DNA of 64,000 bases from NCBI GenBank assembly GCA_947450095.1, contig CANFUF010000002.1, positions 1 through 64,000 on the forward strand, read 5' to 3'. Under the pieces are notes generated by a model, which saw only the letters and a program-made list of their open reading frames with translations, made no database searches and had not been told where the DNA came from. This stretch comes from Roseiflexaceae bacterium. Lineage in GTDB: Bacteria > Chloroflexota > Chloroflexia > Chloroflexales > Roseiflexaceae. The position numbers were made by a program, and so were the translations under genes. Positions 18,598 to 26,899 of this stretch are shown one piece after another (position 1 is the first letter of the stretch; the number at the start of each line of letters is the position of its first letter).

Positions 18598-19440
18598 ATG
18601 AAGGTTGGTATTTTGACCGCACCCGTAAGCCGCGAGCCACTCGACAAACTCATCCCATGGGCGGCATCAATCGGGGTACAACAAATCGAACTCGACGTTG
18701 GTCCTGGCGGTAATTTTGATGCCTTGACGGTGACCGACAGCGACATTGCCTCACTCAACAATTTGTTGGCCAAGCACAACATTACGTTGTCGAGCATTGT
18801 CTGTTATTGGCACACCATGATGACCGGCGTGACCCCCGAGCATTTGGCGATGTCCAAAAAAGTCTTCCCAGCTGCCATTCAATTGGCGCCCAAATTGGGC
18901 GTTGAGTTGGTCGGCGCCATTGCCGGCTTCCCCACGCCAGGCAAAAACCGGCTCCAGACGATTCGCGAAGACATGCCTGAACACATGACCCCAATGATGA
19001 ACCTGGCCAAAGAAGCCGGCGTCAAAATCATGTTTGAAAACTGGTATGCCACCAATTTGCAGAATCTCGAGCACTTCCAAACGTTGTTTGAAGTCTTTCC
19101 CGACGAGCACATGGGCCTCAACTACGACCCATCACACCTCGATTGGCAAGAAATCGACTACATCGATGGTGTGCGCGAATTCCAGAAGCGCATCTTCCAT
19201 GTCCATGCCAAAGATGTATGGGTCAACCCCACCCGGCGCGCCCGGGTCGGTTCAAACGGTGATGGCTGGTGGCGCTACGTGTTGCCCGGTTATGGCCGCA
19301 TCCGCTGGGGCGAGTTCTTGACCACCTTGCGCCAAGTGGGCTACGACGGCGTGATTTCGGTTGAGCACGAAGACGACGCCTTTGGTCCGCACGAAGGTTT
19401 TGTCAAATCAGTGCGTTATTTGCGCTCATTGGTCGATTAA
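18598..19440 (+). CDS. Sugar phosphate isomerase/epimerase-like TIM barrel
   Basis: A 280-residue protein of the xylose isomerase-like/AP endonuclease 2 fold. Metal-ligand positions are visible: FENWYA (Glu near 142), NYDPSHLDWQ (Asp/His near 175-178), HVHAKDVWV (His near 202) and VEHEDD (Glu near 261). Such proteins isomerise or epimerise keto-sugars, inosose or similar compounds. GAGAGGGG upstream supports ATG 18598. Cotranscribed with the Gfo/Idh dehydrogenase, a common pairing in cyclitol and rare-sugar pathways. Confidence 0.85.
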   Translation: MKVGILTAPVSREPLDKLIPWAASIGVQQIELDVGPGGNFDALTVTDSDIASLNNLLAKHNITLSSIVCYWHTMMTGVTPEHLAMSKKVFPAAIQLAPKLGVELVGAIAGFPTPGKNRLQTIREDMPEHMTPMMNLAKEAGVKIMFENWYATNLQNLEHFQTLFEVFPDEHMGLNYDPSHLDWQEIDYIDGVREFQKRIFHVHAKDVWVNPTRRARVGSNGDGWWRYVLPGYGRIRWGEFLTTLRQVGYDGVISVEHEDDAFGPHEGFVKSVRYLRSLVD

Positions 19441-19457
19441 TCATCCCTGCGCCCGTG

Positions 19458-19489
19458 ACGCCGCCTCACCACCGTGGGGCGGCGTTTTT
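19458..19489 (+). terminator. Terminator after the isomerase gene
   Basis: An 8-bp GC-rich stem (19458-19465 with 19478-19485) extendable inward, then a five-T run. It ends only 12 nt before the next start codon. Confidence 0.85.
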
Positions 19490-19500
19490 ACCAGAAAAAT

Positions 19501-21687
19501 ATGCACATACCACCACCCACAAATGAACAACTCGCCATTATCGCCCACCCGCTCCGGCAACATGCCCGCGTCCTTGCTGTGGCAGGCAGTGGCAAAACCA
19601 CCACCATTGTGCTGCGGGTGGCCCACCTCATCAAAGAATTGGGGGTTGACCCACGGGGCGTGCGGGTGTTTGCCTATAACGCCTTGGCCCGCAACGAATT
19701 ACGCGAACGGATTGCCACGCTCCTCACCGAAAAAGCCGACCAGCCCCGAGTCGATACCTTCCATTCATTTGCGTACCGCTGGCTCAAACAAGCGATTGGT
19801 GAGCAACTCATCGAAGAGCCCAAAGAATGGTGGCTCGACGAGCAAACCGACCGCTCGCGCTTGATGATGCACCGCGCCATCCAATCGCTGGTGCAAGAAG
19901 GGGTGGTCGAAGATGGTGCAGTGGACGTCGATGCAGTGGCAGCGGCGATTACCCTGTGGAAGGCGGCGCTCATCCCGGCGGGGAGTGACAGAGCGGCGCA
20001 TGCCACCAGTAGCGATATTCCGTTGGTGTATGCCCGTTACGAAGAAATGCGGCTCGGTTATGGTGCGGTGGGCTTCGATGATTTTGTGCCGTTGTTGATT
20101 CAATTAGCCGACGAGCAGCCCAAATTTTGGCGAAAAGTCACCGGGGCGATGCGGGTGTTGATTGTCGATGAATATCAAGATGTCAACTTTGGTCAACAAT
20201 TGTTGGTCACCAAAATGGCTGGTACTACCGCCGACGTGATGGTGGTAGGTGACGACGATCAGACGATTTATGAATGGCGCGGTGCCCGGCCAGATTACCT
20301 GCTTAGCCGGTTTGGGGCGGGGTTGGCCGAGCGCCAGATTGTCGATTACCCGCTCACCCAGAGCTTCCGGTTTGGGCCATTGTTGGCGCAATGTGCCCAT
20401 AACGTGATTGTGCGCAACAAAGTGCGCTTTGCCAAAGATTTGGTGGCGGCAGACTGGGAATCGACTACCAACGTGCAAATTTGTGAAGACCGCAGTAGTC
20501 GGGCCGGGATTATCGACGATGTGCTGTGTGATCAGTTGGTGGCGTGGTGTAGTATGCATGCGCCCACCAGTGTGGTGGTGCTCGGGCGGACGCTGGGGCA
20601 GTTGCAATCACTCGAAATCGCCTGTCTGCTCCGCAACATCCCTTACCGCATCCTCGGGCGTGGTCCGTTTTATCAACGGCGTGAACACACCTTGCTGGCA
20701 GATTATGTGGCGACGCTGATGGCACTCGACACGCCCCTCAACGAAGAAATTGCCACGCGCTTTATCCGCATCGCCAACACGCCGATGCGGGGCTTGCAAC
20801 GTGACGTGTTGCAACAGGCGGTGCGTGAAGATAGTGCCCAAGCGCATACGTTGCGGATGATGTTGACGCGGTTGAGCGAACAAAATGAAATTTCGTTGCA
20901 GGCCCGTGAACGCATCACCGATTTGTTGATTTTGTTTGAACAACTGGGGCGCTTGTTGCGTGACCAAGCCAGTGGCTACGAATTGTTGAGCACGTTGAGT
21001 CAACAATTGCGCCTTGACGAACATTTCGTGCGGGCTTATGGGCGTGGTGAAGCCGCGGCCGAGCGCAGTATTGCGGTGCGCCATTTGATTGCGGTGGTCG
21101 AGCATTTACAAATCAGCGCCAATGATTTTTGTGGTTGGTTGGCGGGATTTGACGCCACGGCAGGGCAAGCCGACGAAGCCCAACAGGTGTTGTTTACCAC
21201 CGTGTACCGTGCCAAAGGGCTGGAATACGCGCATGTGTTGATGCCGGCGGCGCTCGAAGGCTACACACCAGCCCACGGCAGTTCGCCCGAAGTATTCGAC
21301 CGCAACGATCCGCAGGCAGTGCCGGCAGGCTCTGATGCCATCGAAGAAGAGCGCCGCTTGTTTTATGTGGCGATTACGCGCGCCAAGCAATTGCTCACCA
21401 TCGGTGTGCCATTGCCGGCGGCCGGATTGGGAAGGGATGCGTTGCCGTCGGCGACGCCGTCCCGTTTTGTCTATGAAATGAAACTGGCGGCAAGTGAACA
21501 AATCCTGGCCAGCGCCCAAACCGACGCCGAAGCCTTGCAAGAAGCTCTCGCTGAATTTGGCGTGAGCCCTGGTATGTTGGTGCATTTGCAGCGTTACTTG
21601 CACGATGATGCGGCGGCGTTGGCGGTACTTACGCGCTTCCGTGGTGAAATTTGGCCGATGCGCCCCCTACGCCCCAAACGGGCATAA
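19501..21687 (+). CDS. UvrD/Rep-type superfamily 1A DNA helicase (paralogue 1)
   Basis: A 728-residue 3'-5' helicase. Motifs in order: Q-motif region PTNEQLAIIAHP, Walker A AVAGSGKTTT (about 29-38), motif Ia VDTFHSFAYRW, motif II IVDEYQDVN, motif III GDDDQTIYEWRGARPDY, motif IV LTQSFRFGPLL, motif V TTVYRAKGLEY and motif VI RRLFYVAITRAK. No C-terminal nuclease is present. Start ATG 19501 has no clear Shine-Dalgarno; an in-frame GTG at 19474 lies inside the preceding terminator and is unlikely. It is closely related in length and layout to the helicase at 29948-32212, and the pair brackets an addB-addA-like operon. Probably DNA repair or recombination. Confidence 0.9.
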   Translation: MHIPPPTNEQLAIIAHPLRQHARVLAVAGSGKTTTIVLRVAHLIKELGVDPRGVRVFAYNALARNELRERIATLLTEKADQPRVDTFHSFAYRWLKQAIGEQLIEEPKEWWLDEQTDRSRLMMHRAIQSLVQEGVVEDGAVDVDAVAAAITLWKAALIPAGSDRAAHATSSDIPLVYARYEEMRLGYGAVGFDDFVPLLIQLADEQPKFWRKVTGAMRVLIVDEYQDVNFGQQLLVTKMAGTTADVMVVGDDDQTIYEWRGARPDYLLSRFGAGLAERQIVDYPLTQSFRFGPLLAQCAHNVIVRNKVRFAKDLVAADWESTTNVQICEDRSSRAGIIDDVLCDQLVAWCSMHAPTSVVVLGRTLGQLQSLEIACLLRNIPYRILGRGPFYQRREHTLLADYVATLMALDTPLNEEIATRFIRIANTPMRGLQRDVLQQAVREDSAQAHTLRMMLTRLSEQNEISLQARERITDLLILFEQLGRLLRDQASGYELLSTLSQQLRLDEHFVRAYGRGEAAAERSIAVRHLIAVVEHLQISANDFCGWLAGFDATAGQADEAQQVLFTTVYRAKGLEYAHVLMPAALEGYTPAHGSSPEVFDRNDPQAVPAGSDAIEEERRLFYVAITRAKQLLTIGVPLPAAGLGRDALPSATPSRFVYEMKLAASEQILASAQTDAEALQEALAEFGVSPGMLVHLQRYLHDDAAALAVLTRFRGEIWPMRPLRPKRA

Positions 21688-21722
21688 TCAGAGTAGTAGT
21701 GGAATGTGGAAAGGATTGCACA

Positions 21723-23795
21723 ATGGCAATGTGGCCGTTTGATGCGAATGGACTGCGTAATAAGTGGACGACGATTGTGGCGGATGGATTTGCTGCGCCG
21801 GTGCCTGGGGTAGTGTACGATGGCCACCGCCTCGATAGTGGCGTGCCGATGGGTGGCTTGGGGACGGGCTATTTTACGTTGGAAGGCACCGGCAAAATCG
21901 GCCTCTGCTCGATTTTTAATGACATCGTCCCACCCCGCCGTGACTTCAAAGAATGGTTGCAGGTACAGGTCAACAACCACTATAGTGTGCCATTGTCGAC
22001 CGCCGATATCGCCTATTGGGGGCACTTCCCGGTTGCTGATATGGTGTGCACGTTCGACAATCAACCCTTTACGCTGGGTATTCGTGCAGTCACGCCCTTG
22101 ATTTTGGGGGATGCAGTAGTCAGCAACATCCCGGCCACACTATTTGAAATTGAAATCAGTAATACTAGCGACCACCCCCTCGATATTGCACTGGTGATTA
22201 CGCCGCCGCAATCAAAAAACAGCAAGGCCGCGCAGGTGACGTTGCACGGTGATGGGGTGGTGGTGGCGGCTGATGATGGCCCCTTGACGGGGCGGATTGC
22301 TTGTCCGCTGGCGCCCCAACAATCCCAGCGCGTACGCATAGTGCTGGCCTGGTATGCGCCCCATTGGCGCGATAGCGGCAACGAAGCGCACGTGCACCAG
22401 TACGGGGTGCGCTATACCAGCGTGCAGGCGGTGGCGCATGATGCCTGGCAACGGTTTAGCGAATTGACGACGCGGGTGCTAGCGTGGCAACGGGTGATTT
22501 ATACCAGTGGGATGCCGGATTGGCTGTGTGACGGGTTGGTGCAGAGCCTGTATAGTCTGGCCAAAAACTCTATTTGGATCGCAAAAACCCGCAAAGATGA
22601 GTGGTGGGGTGCGGAGGGGTGGTTTACCCACAACGAGAGTCATTTGGGCTGCCCCATCACCGAAACCATGGTCTGCCGCATGCATGGCCACTTCCCGATT
22701 TTGTTTTTTTATCCCGAACTCGAAGCAGGAGTACTGGCAGCTTTTCGCCACTTCCAAATTGCCGACGGCGAAATTCCCTTTTCGTATGGTGGCGGGACCT
22801 CGATGCGCGACCCGCGCTACCATTGCCAACACCCCTTGAATCCGGGGCAATACGCCCAGCAGGTCTATCGTTTGTTTGCGCGCACCAATGACCGAGTGCA
22901 ATTGAGCCAGTTTTATGCCTCTGCCAAAGCCGCCATCCGCTATCAATATACCCTTGATGACGACGACGATGGTTTGGTCAATGACCAAGCCCATGTACAA
23001 CCGGGGCAACTGTGGCCCGCCAATCAGTTTTATGATATTTGGCCATGGTGGGGTACGTCGGCGTATGTGGCGGGGACGTGGTTGGCGACGCTACAGGCAG
23101 GACAGGCGCTGGCGACGGCGATGGGCGATAGCGAATTTGCTACAGAGTGCAACGAGTGGCTGGTGCGTGGTCAAGCTGCCTATCAAGAAAAGCTTTGGAC
23201 GGGCGAGTATTATCGGCTGTGGCACGACCCCGAAAACACCAGTGGCGAAGGAACGCACAGCGATGTGTCGCTGGGCAATCAATTGATGGCGCAGTGGTGT
23301 GTCAAGGTGGCGGGCTTGGCGGACGTATTGCCCAGCGACCAGGTGGATAGTGCATTAAATGCAGTACAGCGCCTCAACATGCAGAGCACCATCCATGGGT
23401 TGGTCAATGGGGCCACGGCGACGGGGCAGCGCTATGATTCACGCGACCGCACCAAAACCTCGATTTTTGAGGTGACCATTGACCCCGAGACAGACTTTGC
23501 CAAGCAGATTTTTGTGGGTGAAAACTTGTGTGCGGCCATGACCTTTATCTACCACGGCCACGCCGATACCGGGCTCGAGATTGCCCGGCGGATATATGCG
23601 GCCGTGGCGATTACCAGCCGCTCGCCGTGGAATCAATGGTGCCTGATTAATGCCGAGACGGGGTTGCCGGTGTGGGGCGAAGATTATTATTCCAATATGG
23701 TGATGTGGGCTATGCCGATGGCGTTGCAACAACAAGGGATTAGTGAATTTGTGCAAGGGGAATTTGTGCAGGCGTTGTTGCATCCGGTCATGTAG
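21723..23795 (+). CDS. GH116-family (GBA2-like) glycoside hydrolase
   Basis: A 690-residue protein with the two-part GH116 layout. An N-terminal beta domain contains DSGVPMGGLGTGYFTLEG; a C-terminal alpha/alpha barrel from about residue 275 contains NQFYDIWPWWGTSAYVAGTW, matching the family segment around the acid/base Asp (D438 here). The nucleophile is likely E305 in HNESHLG, but I am less sure. GH116 enzymes cleave beta-glucosides, beta-xylosides or N-acetylglucosaminides. No signal peptide, so cytoplasmic. AAGGA at 21711-21715 sets the start. It lies 35 nt after a helicase gene with which it has no obvious link. The stop codon is inside a perfect inverted repeat. Confidence 0.8.
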   Translation: MAMWPFDANGLRNKWTTIVADGFAAPVPGVVYDGHRLDSGVPMGGLGTGYFTLEGTGKIGLCSIFNDIVPPRRDFKEWLQVQVNNHYSVPLSTADIAYWGHFPVADMVCTFDNQPFTLGIRAVTPLILGDAVVSNIPATLFEIEISNTSDHPLDIALVITPPQSKNSKAAQVTLHGDGVVVAADDGPLTGRIACPLAPQQSQRVRIVLAWYAPHWRDSGNEAHVHQYGVRYTSVQAVAHDAWQRFSELTTRVLAWQRVIYTSGMPDWLCDGLVQSLYSLAKNSIWIAKTRKDEWWGAEGWFTHNESHLGCPITETMVCRMHGHFPILFFYPELEAGVLAAFRHFQIADGEIPFSYGGGTSMRDPRYHCQHPLNPGQYAQQVYRLFARTNDRVQLSQFYASAKAAIRYQYTLDDDDDGLVNDQAHVQPGQLWPANQFYDIWPWWGTSAYVAGTWLATLQAGQALATAMGDSEFATECNEWLVRGQAAYQEKLWTGEYYRLWHDPENTSGEGTHSDVSLGNQLMAQWCVKVAGLADVLPSDQVDSALNAVQRLNMQSTIHGLVNGATATGQRYDSRDRTKTSIFEVTIDPETDFAKQIFVGENLCAAMTFIYHGHADTGLEIARRIYAAVAITSRSPWNQWCLINAETGLPVWGEDYYSNMVMWAMPMALQQQGISEFVQGEFVQALLHPVM

Positions 23796-23841
23796 AGACG
23801 CAGTAGAGACGCAGCCTGCTGCGTCTCTACTGCGTCTCTAC
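23792..23841. repeat. Perfect 23-bp inverted repeat built from GTAGAGACGCAG units
   Basis: Arms 23792-23814 and 23819-23841 with loop CCTG. Each arm is two near-complete copies of GTAGAGACGCAG, so the element is both a tandem and an inverted repeat. It contains the GH116 stop codon and sits between two convergent genes, so it may serve as a bidirectional terminator. Similar GTAGAGACG-type palindromes recur in some bacterial genomes as interspersed repeats (from memory, not searched). Confidence 0.85.
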
Positions 23842-23847
23842 AATTGG

Positions 23848-26800
23848 TTATTGGTTTCCTTCGGGGCACAGCATGCGGGCCGGGCAATGACTACAGTAAT
23901 CGGCACGTGGGATGGCGGGATAGGTGCCATTCACGATGTGCTGGGCAGCATTTTCTAACCGATGCATGGTCTGGCGCATGGTGTGGGCGTCGTTGGCAAT
24001 AGCGATTTGCTCACCGCTGCGCACATGATAGACTACGAGGTCGATGGGTTGGCTGGTGGCGTGTTGTTGGTTGATGGCATGGGCATATAAGCGCAACTGG
24101 TCGCCGTGGCGTTCGGCGATGCCGGTGCGCTCGAGGTCGGTTTTGAAGTCGATAATCTGCGTGGCGGTCAAGCGGTCGATAACCCCACTGAGCTCAATCA
24201 CTGCATGGGGTGTGTCGATTTGCCAACGGATGCGTTGTTCGACTTCGTGTGGTTGTGGGGCCTGTTGGCCCAGTGGTGACTCGAGATAGCGTTGTATAAA
24301 GGTCAATAATTCGCTTTGGATTGCTTGGGTCACGGCTTGGCCATAGCGTTGGAGCGCAGCTGCCACCAAATCGGCCGCGGTGCCGTGTGGTAGACCGGCA
24401 TGCGCTTCGACCGCAGCGTGGAACAACGTACCGAGGATGCGGGCGTGGCCGCTTAGTTCTTGGGGGTCATCGCTCGCCGCTGATGCTTCGGGGATTGGTT
24501 CGTTGTCGGTATTGCTTGGCGCCTGAGATTGTGGCAACACATATTGACCACTTTCGGGCGTAATCGATTGTGCCAAATAGACGCTATCGTCGTGCTCTGC
24601 GCTGTAAAGGGCATCGAGGCCACTCCGACGTTGGAAGCGGTAACGCCGCGGGCATTGGGTGAGTTCATGAATGGCCGACGGCGACAAATTGATAATCCGT
24701 TTGCTTAGCAACGGATTTGTTGGTGCGTTATTGATCGATGGTGCTACCGCCACAGGTGATGCGCTGATGGCCGGGACTACATCAATATCACGGCAATCGA
24801 TACCCTCAATCGGGTTGTCTTGGAGATGATTAAACACCACGGTATATTGCGATTTACTGTTTTTTGAGGGCACTTGGGCACTAACCATTAGCCAATGCTT
24901 GGCGCGGGTCAGTGCCACATACCATAGCGCCAACAATTCGTTGTAGTGTTGGCGTTCGAGTTCGTGGGTGAGTTGATGTTGGGTTTCGTTGGCATTGTTG
25001 GGGTCAACCAAATAGCCAGTTTGAAAGGTCGGATTTTTTTCGTCACGCTGGGTAAAGGCATGGGCATCGGGAATAAACACAGCGGCAAATTCAAGCCCTT
25101 TGGCGGCATGCACGGTCATGATTTGCACCGCATTGGCTTCGGTTTTGAGCTCGGGAGCCGCACTTTCGGGCTCGTCGCGCATCCGTTCAATTAATTGTGC
25201 CAATAGATCGGGTACGTTGGCGGCGGGCATGGTGCGGCAATCGTTGATGAGTTTGGTGAGCATGCGTTGACCATACGCACCGTCCCGTTGCCACAAACCA
25301 CAGGTACGCACCACGGTGTGGAGCCATTCGGCGGGGGCAAGTTGCCACTGTTGGGCATAGAGATGCTGTTGCTGTTGTACAAATGTGCCGATGGGGGCGA
25401 TGTCGTACTGCAGGGCGCACAACATGTGCCACAGTGACACATTGCGGTGTTGTTGGCGCAAATGCGCCAAACCCACATCGTCGAGGGTGGCGGTAGCTTG
25501 CAACAACGCCCGGGTGAGCGCCAGCTCATTGCTGGGGTCGATAATGGCAACGGCGGTATGGATGGCATCGAGAATCAATGGCCGTTCATAAAAAGGATTG
25601 TTTTTGCCGCGGTCAAAGGGGATCCCGGCCAGTTGCATGGCATCGGCATACACATCGAGATGGGCTCGTCGGCGCAACAAAATCGCCATGTCGCCATAGG
25701 CAACGCCATGGCGTGTATGGAGCTCGTGCATACGGGCAGCGACGGCGGTGGCTTCACTAGTTTGGTCGACGTAACGATAATAGCGCACGCAATCGGCGGG
25801 AATGTTATCAGGATCATGGCGAGCTGGGGCGAGGGTTTTGGTGTGGTCAAACTCAGGTGGAGTAGCGAATTGATAACTGTTGAGCCCAATATTGGCGAGG
25901 TCGAGGATTGGTTTGAATGAGCGGTGATTTTTGATCAAATCAATCTGGTGCTGGCTGGCTTCGCGGATGGCGATAATGTTTTGGACTTGGGCTTGGCGCC
26001 ACACATAAATCGCTTGGCGTGGGTCACCTACCACCGTGCGATGCGACGCAGTATCATTGGTTTGGGGAGTGATACTGGTCAGCAAATTGGCCTGTACGGC
26101 GCTGGTATCTTGGTATTCGTCGACCATCACAAAGCGAATACCGTCACACAGGTGCGGGAATTGGCCAATCAACCCTGGGATGACTTTGATGAGGTCGTCG
26201 AGGTCGAGTTGGCCGCGTTGGCTGAGTGCCGCACTGCGCGCTACAAAGTTCCACTGCATGGCGTTGCCCAGCAGGGCATGGATGTCACTTAATTCCATGG
26301 TTTGGGCGAGGCGCTCGGTGAGTGGTGCGTTTTCGAAGCCCATCCCTTTGGCATCGGCCAGCATTTGGGCGATGATTTTGGCCAACGCATCGTTGTTCCA
26401 GTCCAAATTGTCGACGATGCTATACAAGTGCGCGTAGGCTTCTTGCCAACCATATGCCAAAAACCGTTCCCAGCATTCGTCGGCAATGAGCAACGCATCA
26501 CGTTCTTCACAAAACGGCTCATCGGGGTCGAGGTTGAGGGCGATGCTTTGACTGAGGGCTAGGCGAGCCGCAAAGGCATGAAAGGTCGAGATATGCGCTT
26601 CGGCCATATCAACCCGCGTCAGATTAAGGTTGGGGTCTTGCGCGACCTTGTACATCATGCGCGCCCGCATTTCGGTAGCAGCTTTTTCGGTAAAGGTCAG
26701 CACCACGATGTTGCGAGGGTGCAGGTCGGGTGTCTCACGCAAAATCCTGACATAGCGATTGGCCAGCGTCTCGGTTTTGCCGGTACCAGCGCCCGCAATA

Positions 26801-26868
26801 ATACAGACGGTGCTATCGAGGGGAACATCGAGCGCTTGGCGTTGGTTGCTGTTTGGTGCAAAAGACAT
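23848..26868 (-). CDS. AddA-like helicase-nuclease subunit
   Basis: A 1006-residue UvrD-like helicase with a C-terminal RecB-type nuclease. Walker A is IIAGAGTGKTETL (near residue 27), motif II FVMVDEYQDTS, motif III GDPRQAIYVWRQA, motif V MTVHAAKGLEF, motif VI LALWYVALTRAKHWL. The nuclease has IIDFKTDLERTG with QLRLYAHA. The cysteines TQCPRRYRF and YCSHCPARMLC form the four-Cys iron-sulfur pattern of AddAB/Cas4-type nucleases. Start ATG 26868 follows AAGGAT, 31 nt after the addB-like stop; an upstream in-frame ATG lies inside that gene. Expected partner of the upstream protein in processing double-strand breaks for RecA. Confidence 0.88.
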   Translation of the reverse strand: MSFAPNSNQRQALDVPLDSTVCIIAGAGTGKTETLANRYVRILRETPDLHPRNIVVLTFTEKAATEMRARMMYKVAQDPNLNLTRVDMAEAHISTFHAFAARLALSQSIALNLDPDEPFCEERDALLIADECWERFLAYGWQEAYAHLYSIVDNLDWNNDALAKIIAQMLADAKGMGFENAPLTERLAQTMELSDIHALLGNAMQWNFVARSAALSQRGQLDLDDLIKVIPGLIGQFPHLCDGIRFVMVDEYQDTSAVQANLLTSITPQTNDTASHRTVVGDPRQAIYVWRQAQVQNIIAIREASQHQIDLIKNHRSFKPILDLANIGLNSYQFATPPEFDHTKTLAPARHDPDNIPADCVRYYRYVDQTSEATAVAARMHELHTRHGVAYGDMAILLRRRAHLDVYADAMQLAGIPFDRGKNNPFYERPLILDAIHTAVAIIDPSNELALTRALLQATATLDDVGLAHLRQQHRNVSLWHMLCALQYDIAPIGTFVQQQQHLYAQQWQLAPAEWLHTVVRTCGLWQRDGAYGQRMLTKLINDCRTMPAANVPDLLAQLIERMRDEPESAAPELKTEANAVQIMTVHAAKGLEFAAVFIPDAHAFTQRDEKNPTFQTGYLVDPNNANETQHQLTHELERQHYNELLALWYVALTRAKHWLMVSAQVPSKNSKSQYTVVFNHLQDNPIEGIDCRDIDVVPAISASPVAVAPSINNAPTNPLLSKRIINLSPSAIHELTQCPRRYRFQRRSGLDALYSAEHDDSVYLAQSITPESGQYVLPQSQAPSNTDNEPIPEASAASDDPQELSGHARILGTLFHAAVEAHAGLPHGTAADLVAAALQRYGQAVTQAIQSELLTFIQRYLESPLGQQAPQPHEVEQRIRWQIDTPHAVIELSGVIDRLTATQIIDFKTDLERTGIAERHGDQLRLYAHAINQQHATSQPIDLVVYHVRSGEQIAIANDAHTMRQTMHRLENAAQHIVNGTYPAIPRADYCSHCPARMLCPEGNQ

Positions 26869-26899
26869 GAGCGTATCCTTTTGGTAGCACGTTGTATCG

